From a virus, in IMG/VR virus record IMGVR_UViG_3300006753_000011, positions 1 to 48,454 of that record: a DNA stretch of 48,454 bases; one strand, 5' to 3'. The position numbers and the translations under genes were made by a program. How positions within the stretch are numbered: the stretch's first letter is position 1; every line of letters starts with the position of its first letter. The notes under the pieces are model-generated. The model worked only from the letters and a program-made list of their open reading frames with translations. It ran no database searches and was not told the DNA's origin. Shown here piece by piece: positions 34,301 through 41,500 of this stretch.

Positions 34301-37258
34301 AGGACCTTCGAGGAGTCTAGCGGACAAAGCAACTGCAATGGGTGCATCTTCGAGTTGTTTATTTTTGATTAACCCTTCGCCAAACTTCTCTATAAACTCT
34401 TCAGTGGCTTTTTCCGTTTCATATGGCTCGCCTGCTTGCCCTTCCATCAAAGCCACAGTATCTGCCCCAAGCCTGGCGTCGATATAATCTGTTGTATCTC
34501 CGAAAAATAGAGCTAATCTAGGCATATACCTGAATATCGTTTTCTTTATTTCGTCGACGCCTATTTTTTCAACCAGTTTTTCAATCGCAACCTCACAAAG
34601 CGCGTTTGCTGTTATGGGTATACCAAGTTCTTTTTGTAAGCAAGCTAACAATAAAGCTATCAATCCAGCTACATCTAACTTGTGTAGGAACCCGTCATAC
34701 AACGTGAACAGAGTATCCCAAGATGCGAGTTCATCCCAAATCGCTCCTGGTAACGTTACCGAACCGCCGCCTCCCGAGGAGGACGTGGCCAAGGATTGTT
34801 TATATGATAATTCATATCTCGAAGATTCTGGATCCGTTGCGCTTGTGTCTTTAAGTACCATCTCCAAGTACTCCCGGCCGCAATTTGCCTTTACCTCCTC
34901 GAGGAGCTTCTTGTCGTCTACGCCAACAGTTGTATGACTATCCTCCAACTTCGCAATCATCTCTGCGCAGTTAAACTTTGCCGGATCGTGCGCCCTATCT
35001 TTCGAAAGCTTAATAAGAAGCGGGGGAACAGTATATGCCTGCAAAAACTTGACCCAGTTATTTGTAGAAAAATCTTGCTCTATTGTGTCTTCATAAGTCA
35101 CTATGTTTCTATGTGCAAAAAAGTAATGCAGAGTTCTACACCCTTCAGCGTCTAAAAACTTATCTCGCAACCACGGGAGGGCTCGACGGCATGCAATTGC
35201 AGATCTGCTTATTTCTCTCTTGCCAGCTAGCTCCTCCGTGGTTACCTGAGGATCAAAAAATAAAAGTTCATTTACAGCGCCGAAATCTCCGGCCCCCTTT
35301 CTCATGGTTTCTGGATCCGGACTGTATAAAACAAATGATATAGTTTGGCGCACATCTGCGCCCATTTCAGAATTATCTCTAAGACCAATTTGTATTAAGG
35401 CCTCGCCTTCGGAGGCGCCGGGCGCCAGGCCGGCTAAAAAGCCCTTTCTAAGCTGATCCGTTAAATAATCGCGGTCGACGCTTTTTGGAGGGGCTTGTCT
35501 TTGCAAGAATTCTTCAAGTTTTGTTGGAAAATCTTTAATTCTTTTTATCTGAGAATCGATATTATAGTTTATACTATTTTTATTTTGAATTATTCCGCCG
35601 CCATCCTTAAATTCGGCTAGCCTTCCTTTGATTTTAGTAAACACCTTTACTAAGTTATCTGATATTTTTTTGACATCAGTCATCTTCATAGTGAAAACAA
35701 AATCTCTTCCTGCATCAAATTCCGCAAACATTTCTTCGTTTCCTGGCGAAAACTGCTCATAATAAAGGCGCTGTGTATTTGGGAGCGCTTCGATTATTGA
35801 AGCTGGAATGGCAAACAACATTTTTGTATTATTTGCAGTTGGGGCGCCAGTGGAAGTATGCACATCAACAAGAATTGTCCAGATATCTTGCAAGTTCTTG
35901 AAATCTTCATTTGATACTGACTTGGCATTATATTCCAAAATCATGTTCAAAGCCTTCGAAGCAGAAGACTTAGATTTTGTTTTGAGATCGGCTTTTTTAG
36001 CGGCACTTATCTCGCTCGAACTGTTCGGATCTCCTGTTGGTGTAATTATTATCTCATCTAATAGATCCCCCAAAGATTTTCGAGCAGAATCAATCGTAAC
36101 AAAATAATAATAACCCTCTGACAATCTTCCCGTGGGGCGCTCCAAAAAATTAATAGACTTCGAAGTAATTTTCTCGTCAGGGTAAACTTTGGAATTATGT
36201 TCATTAAAATTGTAATAAGCTAATTGGACATCACCATATTTAAGGCCTTTCCAATTTAAGTTTGAATCAGGTTTAATAAGTGCGGCGGCATCGGGCATGA
36301 GAGGACGAGGATCCGGAGTGTTAACAGAAATAAGTGTATGATTAACAGCTGGGTCTTCGGGCTTTAAGGCGGTGCCTTCCACAGGGGGGGAAACTTTACG
36401 TCGAATATATTTTGGGCGCGTATACAACACCCTTGTGCTATTCTTTGTAAATTTACTTGTCTCTGTATCTTCTACTTGTGGTACAAAACCCACCCACATT
36501 CCAGTATTGCTTAAAATAAATTCAGTAATTCGAATACCCAGGCCGCGCTGGAAGTCAACACCACTCGCTTCGAAACTGCCCTCGAAATCGACCAAATTGC
36601 CGGCATTATTTAAAGCTTTATACGCTTCATCATCCCAACCATTCGCAAGGGGTGGGGTGTGGTGATATGGTGCATAACGTATGGGGAGATAAGCCTGGTT
36701 CCCGCCCTCAGCCGACTCGAGAATTCCAATGTAGTGTGGTGCAGTTGGAGCAATAGAATCTCCCAAGAAAGCTTCAAGCTCTTCATCAACCATGATAATT
36801 TCTGCAGATGAGGATGGGCCGGCCACAGGTCTTATTTTATTACGCGTAAAATAAGTCTCTCCAAAATAATTTAAAAACTGGTTAGATATCTCAAAGATAT
36901 CGGCTGCGGCTGGGCCATGATCGGAGAATTGTTTGTTTACATTGGGTGTTAAATAGCCCGCCAGAGTGTTGAGGGTGAGCACCTCATCATAAGTTAACTC
37001 ACGATAAAAGAATTCCTTATCCAATTCCTCGTCTGCTGCTGTAAATTTAAGGTATGACAGCGTCAACGTGCGCCCATCTAAAGCCTTTATGGCATTAAAG
37101 TTCGACTTAGTTTCTTCACTGGGTCCATGGAGTTGGTCGGACTCGACTTCGGAATCCTGAAGTGTAATGTTGTCTAGACTGTTATAAGTATCAACTGCGC
37201 CCCTCAGCGATTCCAAAATATCATCCAGTTTTTTTATTTGATCAGGTGTGAATGGCAT
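25394..37258 (-). CDS. Giant virion protein of unknown function, 3954 aa
   Basis: One uninterrupted frame of 3954 codons makes this the largest gene here. It lies between the 441-aa hub-type protein and gp25. I do not recognise a catalytic domain. The N-terminal 850 residues are mixed alpha/beta and charged. Hydrophobic helical stretches occur near 858-895 (VAGLIALLLACLQ) and 1229-1260 (FAMMVGMILGEILSLIL). A Cys-containing helical region follows (about 1275-1420). Another hydrophobic helical run lies near 3629-3700 (AMLLVLKGFVELTDPAIAIA), and the C-terminal 75 residues include AWAMLVPSM and GMIYLVLLMSDAY. Some marine T4-like phages carry a very large VrlC-like structural protein in this neighbourhood, which is a possible relationship I cannot confirm. 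The hydrophobic stretches could touch membrane or pack in the baseplate core. GC-rich patches interrupt an AT-rich background. Confidence 0.9.
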   Translation of the reverse strand: MPFTPDQIKKLDDILESLRGAVDTYNSLDNITLQDSEVESDQLHGPSEETKSNFNAIKALDGRTLTLSYLKFTAADEELDKEFFYRELTYDEVLTLNTLAGYLTPNVNKQFSDHGPAAADIFEISNQFLNYFGETYFTRNKIRPVAGPSSSAEIIMVDEELEAFLGDSIAPTAPHYIGILESAEGGNQAYLPIRYAPYHHTPPLANGWDDEAYKALNNAGNLVDFEGSFEASGVDFQRGLGIRITEFILSNTGMWVGFVPQVEDTETSKFTKNSTRVLYTRPKYIRRKVSPPVEGTALKPEDPAVNHTLISVNTPDPRPLMPDAAALIKPDSNLNWKGLKYGDVQLAYYNFNEHNSKVYPDEKITSKSINFLERPTGRLSEGYYYFVTIDSARKSLGDLLDEIIITPTGDPNSSSEISAAKKADLKTKSKSSASKALNMILEYNAKSVSNEDFKNLQDIWTILVDVHTSTGAPTANNTKMLFAIPASIIEALPNTQRLYYEQFSPGNEEMFAEFDAGRDFVFTMKMTDVKKISDNLVKVFTKIKGRLAEFKDGGGIIQNKNSINYNIDSQIKRIKDFPTKLEEFLQRQAPPKSVDRDYLTDQLRKGFLAGLAPGASEGEALIQIGLRDNSEMGADVRQTISFVLYSPDPETMRKGAGDFGAVNELLFFDPQVTTEELAGKREISRSAIACRRALPWLRDKFLDAEGCRTLHYFFAHRNIVTYEDTIEQDFSTNNWVKFLQAYTVPPLLIKLSKDRAHDPAKFNCAEMIAKLEDSHTTVGVDDKKLLEEVKANCGREYLEMVLKDTSATDPESSRYELSYKQSLATSSSGGGGSVTLPGAIWDELASWDTLFTLYDGFLHKLDVAGLIALLLACLQKELGIPITANALCEVAIEKLVEKIGVDEIKKTIFRYMPRLALFFGDTTDYIDARLGADTVALMEGQAGEPYETEKATEEFIEKFGEGLIKNKQLEDAPIAVALSARLLEGPGTVEYRYAIGIPPDPPAFPHGTHLIGEIAALERKGTPIAVEPFWEDPVDRENSQLYSFEEITALEDSYIESGFSKAEARAALVKDGFLQVSPSLIKAIMTPTPDIAGGIITAAEAFEKFGEDLERRAEDPDAPGYHAPVPHLPGSAESGTNIKNTAKEAKEFVLFLKRIVDLQAICEAIVGPLLQMPGLLFTRPGDFVQAWKNWWDNLTARLKRQFRNPFDSIPSVAMPSDLPTDDLIKDYADKLVATFAMMVGMILGEILSLILKDLLEKCLEEAAVEAPRRPSARPAPPTIPLPTLDNFARNLPKSDPQPNFLAWLRDIIDYLSPLQLCGMLQGTAIELTVTQILQRTKEKWPLVWGTGIDNSADVRQIFIDLSENVDLQICDAIQATEPLLLDACDAQYDWDARCAELQMEGLTTEECDVQIQKELEDLRNKVRNFAGFIFPDSDVLETMLPHPCGPNGYFQLPPAMEDTMSKVTDNFLDGVKAAMIRDLQGVKFLSQPPRAVELLNNPEEMIEAHRAMNDATKEKIEKLVLVPLERSLVPAAGRTLNKKEREDALGKYNSDNVVNTILTYTKTENVPASSRGSAVNILGYSRAGISLWPEKEAFRAVPHGTGTRSLKDGGLKGDKAKTVLNIGHFAGDIKSESGRIYKSALPLNFVNAVGTYTNQFPGASQLKHVRGMMKLYAKEVYAHKFPKEVELHGTIPAPGNGGLGSPYFGSPHFAPNSGSPVNLPMISYNLDELRLGNKKNEDGTTATVPAGFHKKVLSLADWARIYYGLSRITGGAKWRRKYFRMFSLDQKVRSLIPRDGSTSWALYKLDGTPPLIGRTPSTERVRWLRGDGRNNFKQLFANFVGMSVEAVDKAGFYNEHLTVGETALGELGLSAAQETAFEIIASYADMPQNDWLSAFMYMPIGVAIGLEKDILRYLYPKWWGLYESIEEDGGVIFDAQYNPKRKYSDILPVFVVRTEFFRDPDSHLENMDSTSPLWPLRNKSSAPINKKFISAFDNTKEIRMRETFPPALYRKTTEKGFATTLNGLLMPKQDVKTKLIYEYDPAVRDFIPQWKKGQEPVYEYYIKDYPGFKYGQENPEGLEAAGRFYPGNEEHPLIIPPTIGGKSFYQIRQAVEGEGAAKKVFADARDFWMSSLAKQMYVWERWSGKRGVCRRFEGGEILLDVYEHSTDQYGNLGSISLTTKKACEDADYTWDKTGHHMWAVYPKLHEGPLEVAGGLVVPGQHNSANPGITKIKPEGLSPEELAAVELLVQEHGLHEGFLAAINTFPEIDTADKDWYYNLNWGYKIKTPGVHSGAEADLEEEELNKKRKYFDYYLYTNFNPDVLYWPMPFKNPQAFGLASGKAQKALDSFKNIMKPEALQSIGSTQNSFDSVVTDNTLLYQEFPININQKALCSSKMKDCYKVAKGKLLGQTLTKKGWPGPWDPTMPMYEDSRIQASEFNFEFTEEYDTRVKNLLKDIGIVNSSDCENILKQMNNVSAYGRTFSTKHGWSGKEVGSLLEEVMKNPPGGSIPVLGPGPQFPVDLSGLSAADATATAIQYSAATSLATTYDNQMTNADNKNYNQAIFAQLMVHKLKKLLREYGNGGELDADSRDKFLHFLGTYDYSTCRLAYSSEIFGKLRLSRLNQQKFMTQLWDKVLNTPLTDKHHDPRCLAKLQELSADTTTNFPEGTETDFFKIDSVKPKIIDFFKKSICRDVYESQEGEYTASQKALMEGAVILLIRVYTLELCLAGVISWDAYDIDDVFSQPIMTKMLIRNMSKDLRVDIHGDEDIKLLKYFANDIMKKQENVPVVTVRVVLESSSGLEYLMRKEAANISTIIKGMFRYGNQINTNLVLSTATSRDAGFKDELQMLYDAPQTNFLWYPTELESKGYLGDIEGRFNEQRLANHTMAINGLSEQYDLDYVTVPYLTNNPYTHNYGLGRLENSSYYHAPFLSNWFIQTGIGGNYTTYKAAGLAAADPESLAKNLTILAETAHHQSTGHSTTEGALRVDANVVGLQSVFLISEICKDKQGDAYDNCVEEMNNITYYEIAKEPWKYRDILEALGLSDENISSMYDVMATDFQDSVDPEAEEYLYGGDLAKHTDDPFEKRWRIQFPTQDFSGNESRISQKNFLHSVPVAYHGAYTSDPILLLDEPTIETNSDKLKDREYYTYKTLMDYGKSYFKKNRVQRILQDKLFANPSQFENKHEYLVGNGLNARAGNFVFQTYVKIEDQTKAGRDALNLRYLDYEPYEICDDESQGNVVNAGDILGADPILRNHRRADVIVSNPFQSHIYGVVPLEVFSWFINYKFFPWINQPDNFKIRLLYERFGFEPFFKSVKMGLRMTYVSNFGTVVQSRALNMSGPATPGHLEWKATETIGTIMGKRGLNNSKAGLSQRTIVLADHKYNKDDSVVDTGGPFINVRGDELSRSYDEDTVDVGEQRKGSWWPQLFNELHIPIVEIEREVEYVDGQIKVGNSYYDFNEFSYDKPVVEDLDGKSIDIINAKHGLGMFDIEAEKMNMNEMVNEFAYVSEDVVGPEAMYRSIVQNPGGFYYKHLAKGMLAELQDSPEFKLVFDHLIPVKRYMALGFLYSSDCILELIGDPTKLLEETKLLILGLLEGLINGADDYTFIPSAVKNHLRDDLLAGVQSTSPNSADKSLTKQIIEIIYKAMLLVLKGFVELTDPAIAIAKFYIDLAKAVYQVVIVTIETTYNAYAMGLQGAIDAANSTAAKVEMTIAMMKPAIEGMQTGFAQKAGPKLVDPEGGDGSTIPGTDLNEDGNITMELKGDIKDWKVEYRPLPDDPEAPDGVKDETFKPAPDSAGDNDPKWTTTWGEFTETADGLMEMVGQYAGLLAQIQELQDEKDAADLKFKAPCPRPGDPTGVSDEEFDKKGGQLACTKKVMENIFGSNFLLPSAWAMLVPSMTPYWGGIVPPPFYVGPPSTIPGMIYLVLLMSDAYDVLKDEEAEGVAKSWQEKCAEEL
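28332..28393 (-). repeat. Strong inverted repeats inside the 3954-aa gene
   Basis: A perfect 13-base inverted repeat (CCAGAATCGTTAG at 28360-28372 and its complement at 28381-28393) encloses an 8-base loop. Sixteen bases before it on the plus strand is a 12-base perfect palindrome, CCAGTCGACTGG (28332-28343). On the coding strand the hairpin spans the codons for PESLAKNLTILA. No U-run follows, so it is not a typical terminator. A further small inverted repeat, GCTCGAG-GA-CTCGAGC, lies at 28865-28880. Confidence 0.7.
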
Positions 37259-37269
37259 GCTTTACTCTG

Positions 37270-38595
37270 TTAGTTCGTCTTATTAAATCTACTGTTGATA
37301 TAATCTTTTCCCTTCATCGTTAGAAAATTACTTCTAAAACCAGCCAAATTTGTTAAATGTTTCAATATAGATAACTCTGTTTTTGATATTTGTTCAAAAT
37401 TAACCAGCTGGCCGCCAAACTGACACTCTAAAGATGGTAATGTTTTCTTGGCAAAGAATTTTTCGATGTGTGTATGATTAGCCACAACTTGATTATATTT
37501 CATCTGGTATTTTAAATAACCATGAAAAAGTTTCCCCAAACTTTCTAAGTGCTTTGACAGTTCATGTAGGCATTTTGATAGGTTATTTCCCACAGGGATT
37601 GGTTGCAATCCTTTTTCATCATTATTTGCCATCAAGTGAATTCCAGACCATTGCTGTATTTGCCCACCTTGAGAATTAAAAGTATCTGTGTTGGTTACTA
37701 GCACGAGACTCTCTCTGCCCACCAGGCGCACATTATCAGCCTTCACTGTAATGGCAGATTTTGCCTTGGATTTTGTCTGCATACCTTCTTTCAAACCAAT
37801 ATTAAAATTTTCATCAACATCTGTTTTTTGTGATATATGAATTCTTGCCGCATCTAAAAAGAAATTTGGACTAGTATAAAAAGGCGATCCGGATTGATCC
37901 GCTTGATTTGGCTTAAAACCACCCATACCAGCGACAATATCGACAGAATCACACTGGGTATATCCTTTTCCACCATAACCACTCAACTCGTTACTTGAGC
38001 GATCATTACCAATAACAATAAATGCATTATTATCTGGACCTCGGTGCACCAACTCGCTCTCGCAATCGATTCTATTAATCTTGGCTTGTATACGTTTTTG
38101 CCCAAAAACTCCAGAAATACCTCTAGAATATTTTTCCCAATTAGGAAGTTCACACAGGCGGCGTTGGGCATCTGGCAAACCATCACAATCAACTGCTTTT
38201 TTCTTTGTATTTGATGTAAATTTTTCATTTCGATCATTAAACGACGACATGGGTGGGCGCCCTGCATCTACACCCTTCATTTCCTCCATGCCTGGATTTG
38301 AAGAGTCTTCTATGTTGTCCGCGGGGGGTGGCGCGGGCCCAACCGTATTATCAAAAGAGGCATCTGATTTTTTCAGAGATTCATCTTGTTTTTCCGTTGA
38401 GCCGCCAACAGTTGCACTTGGGTTTTTAGCCTTGGCCGTCTCATAAAATTTAGATGCCTCTGCGTAATCCGAAGTTGATATAGAATCTTTAACAACTCCG
38501 TTTTGGTCGACAACCTTAACAGAGTATATCGATTGGGCGCCGTCTTTTGTCGGCACAGTGTATTCAAATGTTTGTATGTCTGTTTTATTAGCCAT
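37270..38595 (-). CDS. Baseplate hub/spike-associated structural protein, 441 aa
   Basis: The gene sits one base after the M15-peptidase hub gene and 11 bases before the 3954-aa gene. Residues 1-130 are a flexible, Ser/Lys/Pro-rich N-terminus with a low-complexity stretch GPAPPPADN near 86-94. Residues 185-310 form the conserved part: AFIVIGNDRS, SGYGGKGYTQCDSVDIVAGMGG (188-225 region), DAARIHISQKTDVDENF (248-264), AITVKADNVRLVGRESLVLV (281-300) and a GIHLMANND motif. This beta-repeat pattern resembles a recurrent protein of marine T4-like phages in the gp5/hub neighbourhood, comparable to a beta-helical spike segment. The last 110 residues are helical, with HTHIEKF. Assignment to hub or spike is by pattern and position, with moderate certainty. 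Confidence 0.85.
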   Translation of the reverse strand: MANKTDIQTFEYTVPTKDGAQSIYSVKVVDQNGVVKDSISTSDYAEASKFYETAKAKNPSATVGGSTEKQDESLKKSDASFDNTVGPAPPPADNIEDSSNPGMEEMKGVDAGRPPMSSFNDRNEKFTSNTKKKAVDCDGLPDAQRRLCELPNWEKYSRGISGVFGQKRIQAKINRIDCESELVHRGPDNNAFIVIGNDRSSNELSGYGGKGYTQCDSVDIVAGMGGFKPNQADQSGSPFYTSPNFFLDAARIHISQKTDVDENFNIGLKEGMQTKSKAKSAITVKADNVRLVGRESLVLVTNTDTFNSQGGQIQQWSGIHLMANNDEKGLQPIPVGNNLSKCLHELSKHLESLGKLFHGYLKYQMKYNQVVANHTHIEKFFAKKTLPSLECQFGGQLVNFEQISKTELSILKHLTNLAGFRSNFLTMKGKDYINSRFNKTN

Positions 38596-38596
38596 T

Positions 38597-41500
38597 TTAT
38601 AAGTTGTATACTACTCCATTGAGGCGCGCTGCTTCTGCAATCTCTTCAAATGTAATAAATGACTTTCCTCCCCAAAACTGAAAATGCATATGATCATTAA
38701 GAATTTCTGTTTTCCAAGATATTGCTCTTACTCTATCTACAACATTAGTAATACCAAATATTCTGTCTAGTTTATCTTTCTCGGCTGGAAGCCAATCACT
38801 TCCTCCTCGATATCTTTTTCTCATAAAAGTACCATTTCCCCACCTCATTCCAGAAGTTTCGCAAAACACCAATACCCACAAAAGAGGGTTAGAGTTTATA
38901 GGACATATTATATTATCTTTATGAGCAGACGTTAAGTAAGTTCCTAGATCTTCTTCATAGGCTCCATAAGCACCATCATAAGTCTCGCTCCTACGCAATC
39001 TATCGGTAGAAGCCCTATCCCAGAAGGTTTCGGAGGTGCCGCCGGACATCCCCCACCAGTCTTCATAAACGTTATCCATTAAATCTTCTGCTTCTTCGGC
39101 ATACACTCCAAGCGCGTCAATATCTTCATCTCCTACTGTTCTTTTCATCCAAGCATTTGTAAAGACACCTCTAGTCCAATCGATATCATTTCCATTAAGC
39201 GACGGATCGATATCTATAGCCAGCCCCAAATCATGCAAAGATATACCGGTATCTATATTTGGTGTTTTTTCCTTACGATATCCAGCAAATATTCTGAAGG
39301 GGATATATTTAGACGTTACACACGCAGTTTCCCAGCTGGATTGAATTTTTTGTGCTAAACACCCCCACACCTTAGTACCATAATCACCGCTGTTAATGTA
39401 AGATATATTACCGCCAGATCTTCTTGTTAGGTGTTTTATTCCTGCCAGCTGGTAACCTGGCGTTCTTTTTAACTTGTCATCCTTATTGCCGGCCATAACA
39501 TCGCTCTTTTTTGGATAATATGGAATGTGGCGCGCAAGTTGAACATAATCTTCAGGGGCGGCGCCAATGTCAAGACTTCCACACTGTACAACTCCTGCTG
39601 AATAGGCACCATTAATTTTTCGAGATCCGCCAAATATTCCCAAGGAGCGCGGTGGAGCTGGGCAATCTGCTTTTGTCGCAGTACTAGACTGATCGTCAGT
39701 AGAGCCTAGGATTCGCTTTCGTGAATCTTCTAAATGTTTTTTTCTCTGTGTTTGAACATACTCTTCTATATAACCCTCTACCATTGGCATCACTCTAGAA
39801 TCCTTGCCAGGCGTCGTGGATCCCAAAAAAGCACGGATGTTTTGGCGCTGTTTATCACCCTCGGCCCAGGCCGGCATATAAAAAGCAGAGTGAGCTTTGT
39901 CTATATTTTCATTTTTTTTCGTATCTTTTTTTACCTGTGATAACCTAACGTTAACACCTCCAGGTTCTTTAGTCAAAGAATCAGTTATTGCCTCCAGGGC
40001 CAGATGCTTTGGAAGGTTTTCTACCCACATCATCCAGTCCCTATCTGCCAGCATAACTTCTGTTCTTGCTAGTTCTTTCAAGTCGGCATACCACAGCTTA
40101 TATGCACTCTGTAGCGCAGAGCCTGGGGATATATCAAGTGTTCGCAAGTTACTTCCTCCCACCTTTACACAGAACCCCCAATCCGGATTTAAACCTTCTT
40201 CCACAAGACAAATGTTGTCTTGGCCGCGATTTTTAAAAGCTACAAGAAATTCATCAAAATACCCCATTTTTGATTCCAGTTCCTGTTTTCTTGCTTGCAG
40301 GTCCAACAATTTTGAGTTCATAGGCTTGCTAGCAATAATATCTGCGTGATCAGGAACTTCACCATTTAATATTCTTGGAAGACTCGATCTCATAAGTGGA
40401 GGCCTATTAACTTGATCCGCAACAAAATCATTAATCGAAGTCATGGCCATTAATTCTGGCTTATCACTAAGATATAATGATGTAAAGTTTTTGTTTGTAA
40501 CACTAGGGGCGGTAATAGGGTTAAAATGACTTTTCGTGCGTCCGATCTTTCCAGGTTTATAATATTTATTAAAACTTCCAGGATCAAAACCAAGACCGCT
40601 AAAAAAGCCATCATTTTGTGCACTTTCAGAATCATATTTGGTGAAATAATTAAATTCTAGTGGTTTGCCTTCTTTTGCCCAGGCATTAACCACCTTTTCA
40701 TAAAATACAACAGCAGGAAATTTATTGCCCAATTGAGGACTTTGGCGCGCCGCTTCATCCGCGGCGCTATTAACAAGATCAATTCTATCAATTTTTATAT
40801 CAAATGGATTCGCGGCGCCCGCATAAGTTGACATAGCCGCAAGTGTTGAAACGCCAGCGCCAACCGCGGTGATAGAAACATAATTAATCTGCAACCTGGT
40901 AACGGCGCCCAAATACTTTCCTATAACCTCCCCAACTTCTCCGTGAAAACTTGAAAAATTACCTCCGGTATAAGAATTATCAAATGTAGAATAAACCCTC
41001 TCCTTCCATCTATTAAGCCCCGTCACTCTCTCGGTGGCGGCGCGCGAATGAGAATCAACCAGGTTCTTCATCGCCTTTACTGCTACAAGGTTCTTTTCAG
41101 CTTCTGGCATTACCCTTTGAATGTCGCCATCATGTGGCTTGGTGCTGCCCATTCCAACGTCTTTTCCTGTTTTAAGCTTGCTAACTCTACCATCATCTTG
41201 CAGTTTAGTTCCATATCCGCGTGAGTGCATCATCTCTGGTATAACTAAAATAAAATTTCTACCAGACGCCATCATGCTTTTAATGGCCGGCCCGATAATT
41301 TCTTTAAAGTCAGTTTCGTTTTCACTAGCGTTAACAATCGATTGAGCTACTTGGGTGCCAGGGCCATTAATCCACGCCATCCCGAACCCGGCCCGATCAT
41401 GAAAATAATATTTTAACTCAATGGGTACCCCGGTATCTAGATATTTTGGTGCATATATGATTGTTTCTCTACCCAAATCAGGTGGCCTGTCAACATAGTC

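Noticed and set aside
25394-37258. Tape measure protein interpretation of the 3954-aa product
   Set aside because: It lacks the long coiled-coil, Ala/Lys/Glu repeat character of tape measures, and its place between hub and gp25 fits a baseplate protein better.
3048-37258. Giant genes as artefacts of misassembly or fused genes
   Set aside because: Each is a single open frame with no frameshift or internal stop and with gene-like composition throughout. The tandem MAM copies differ by many synonymous changes, so they are not an assembly duplication.
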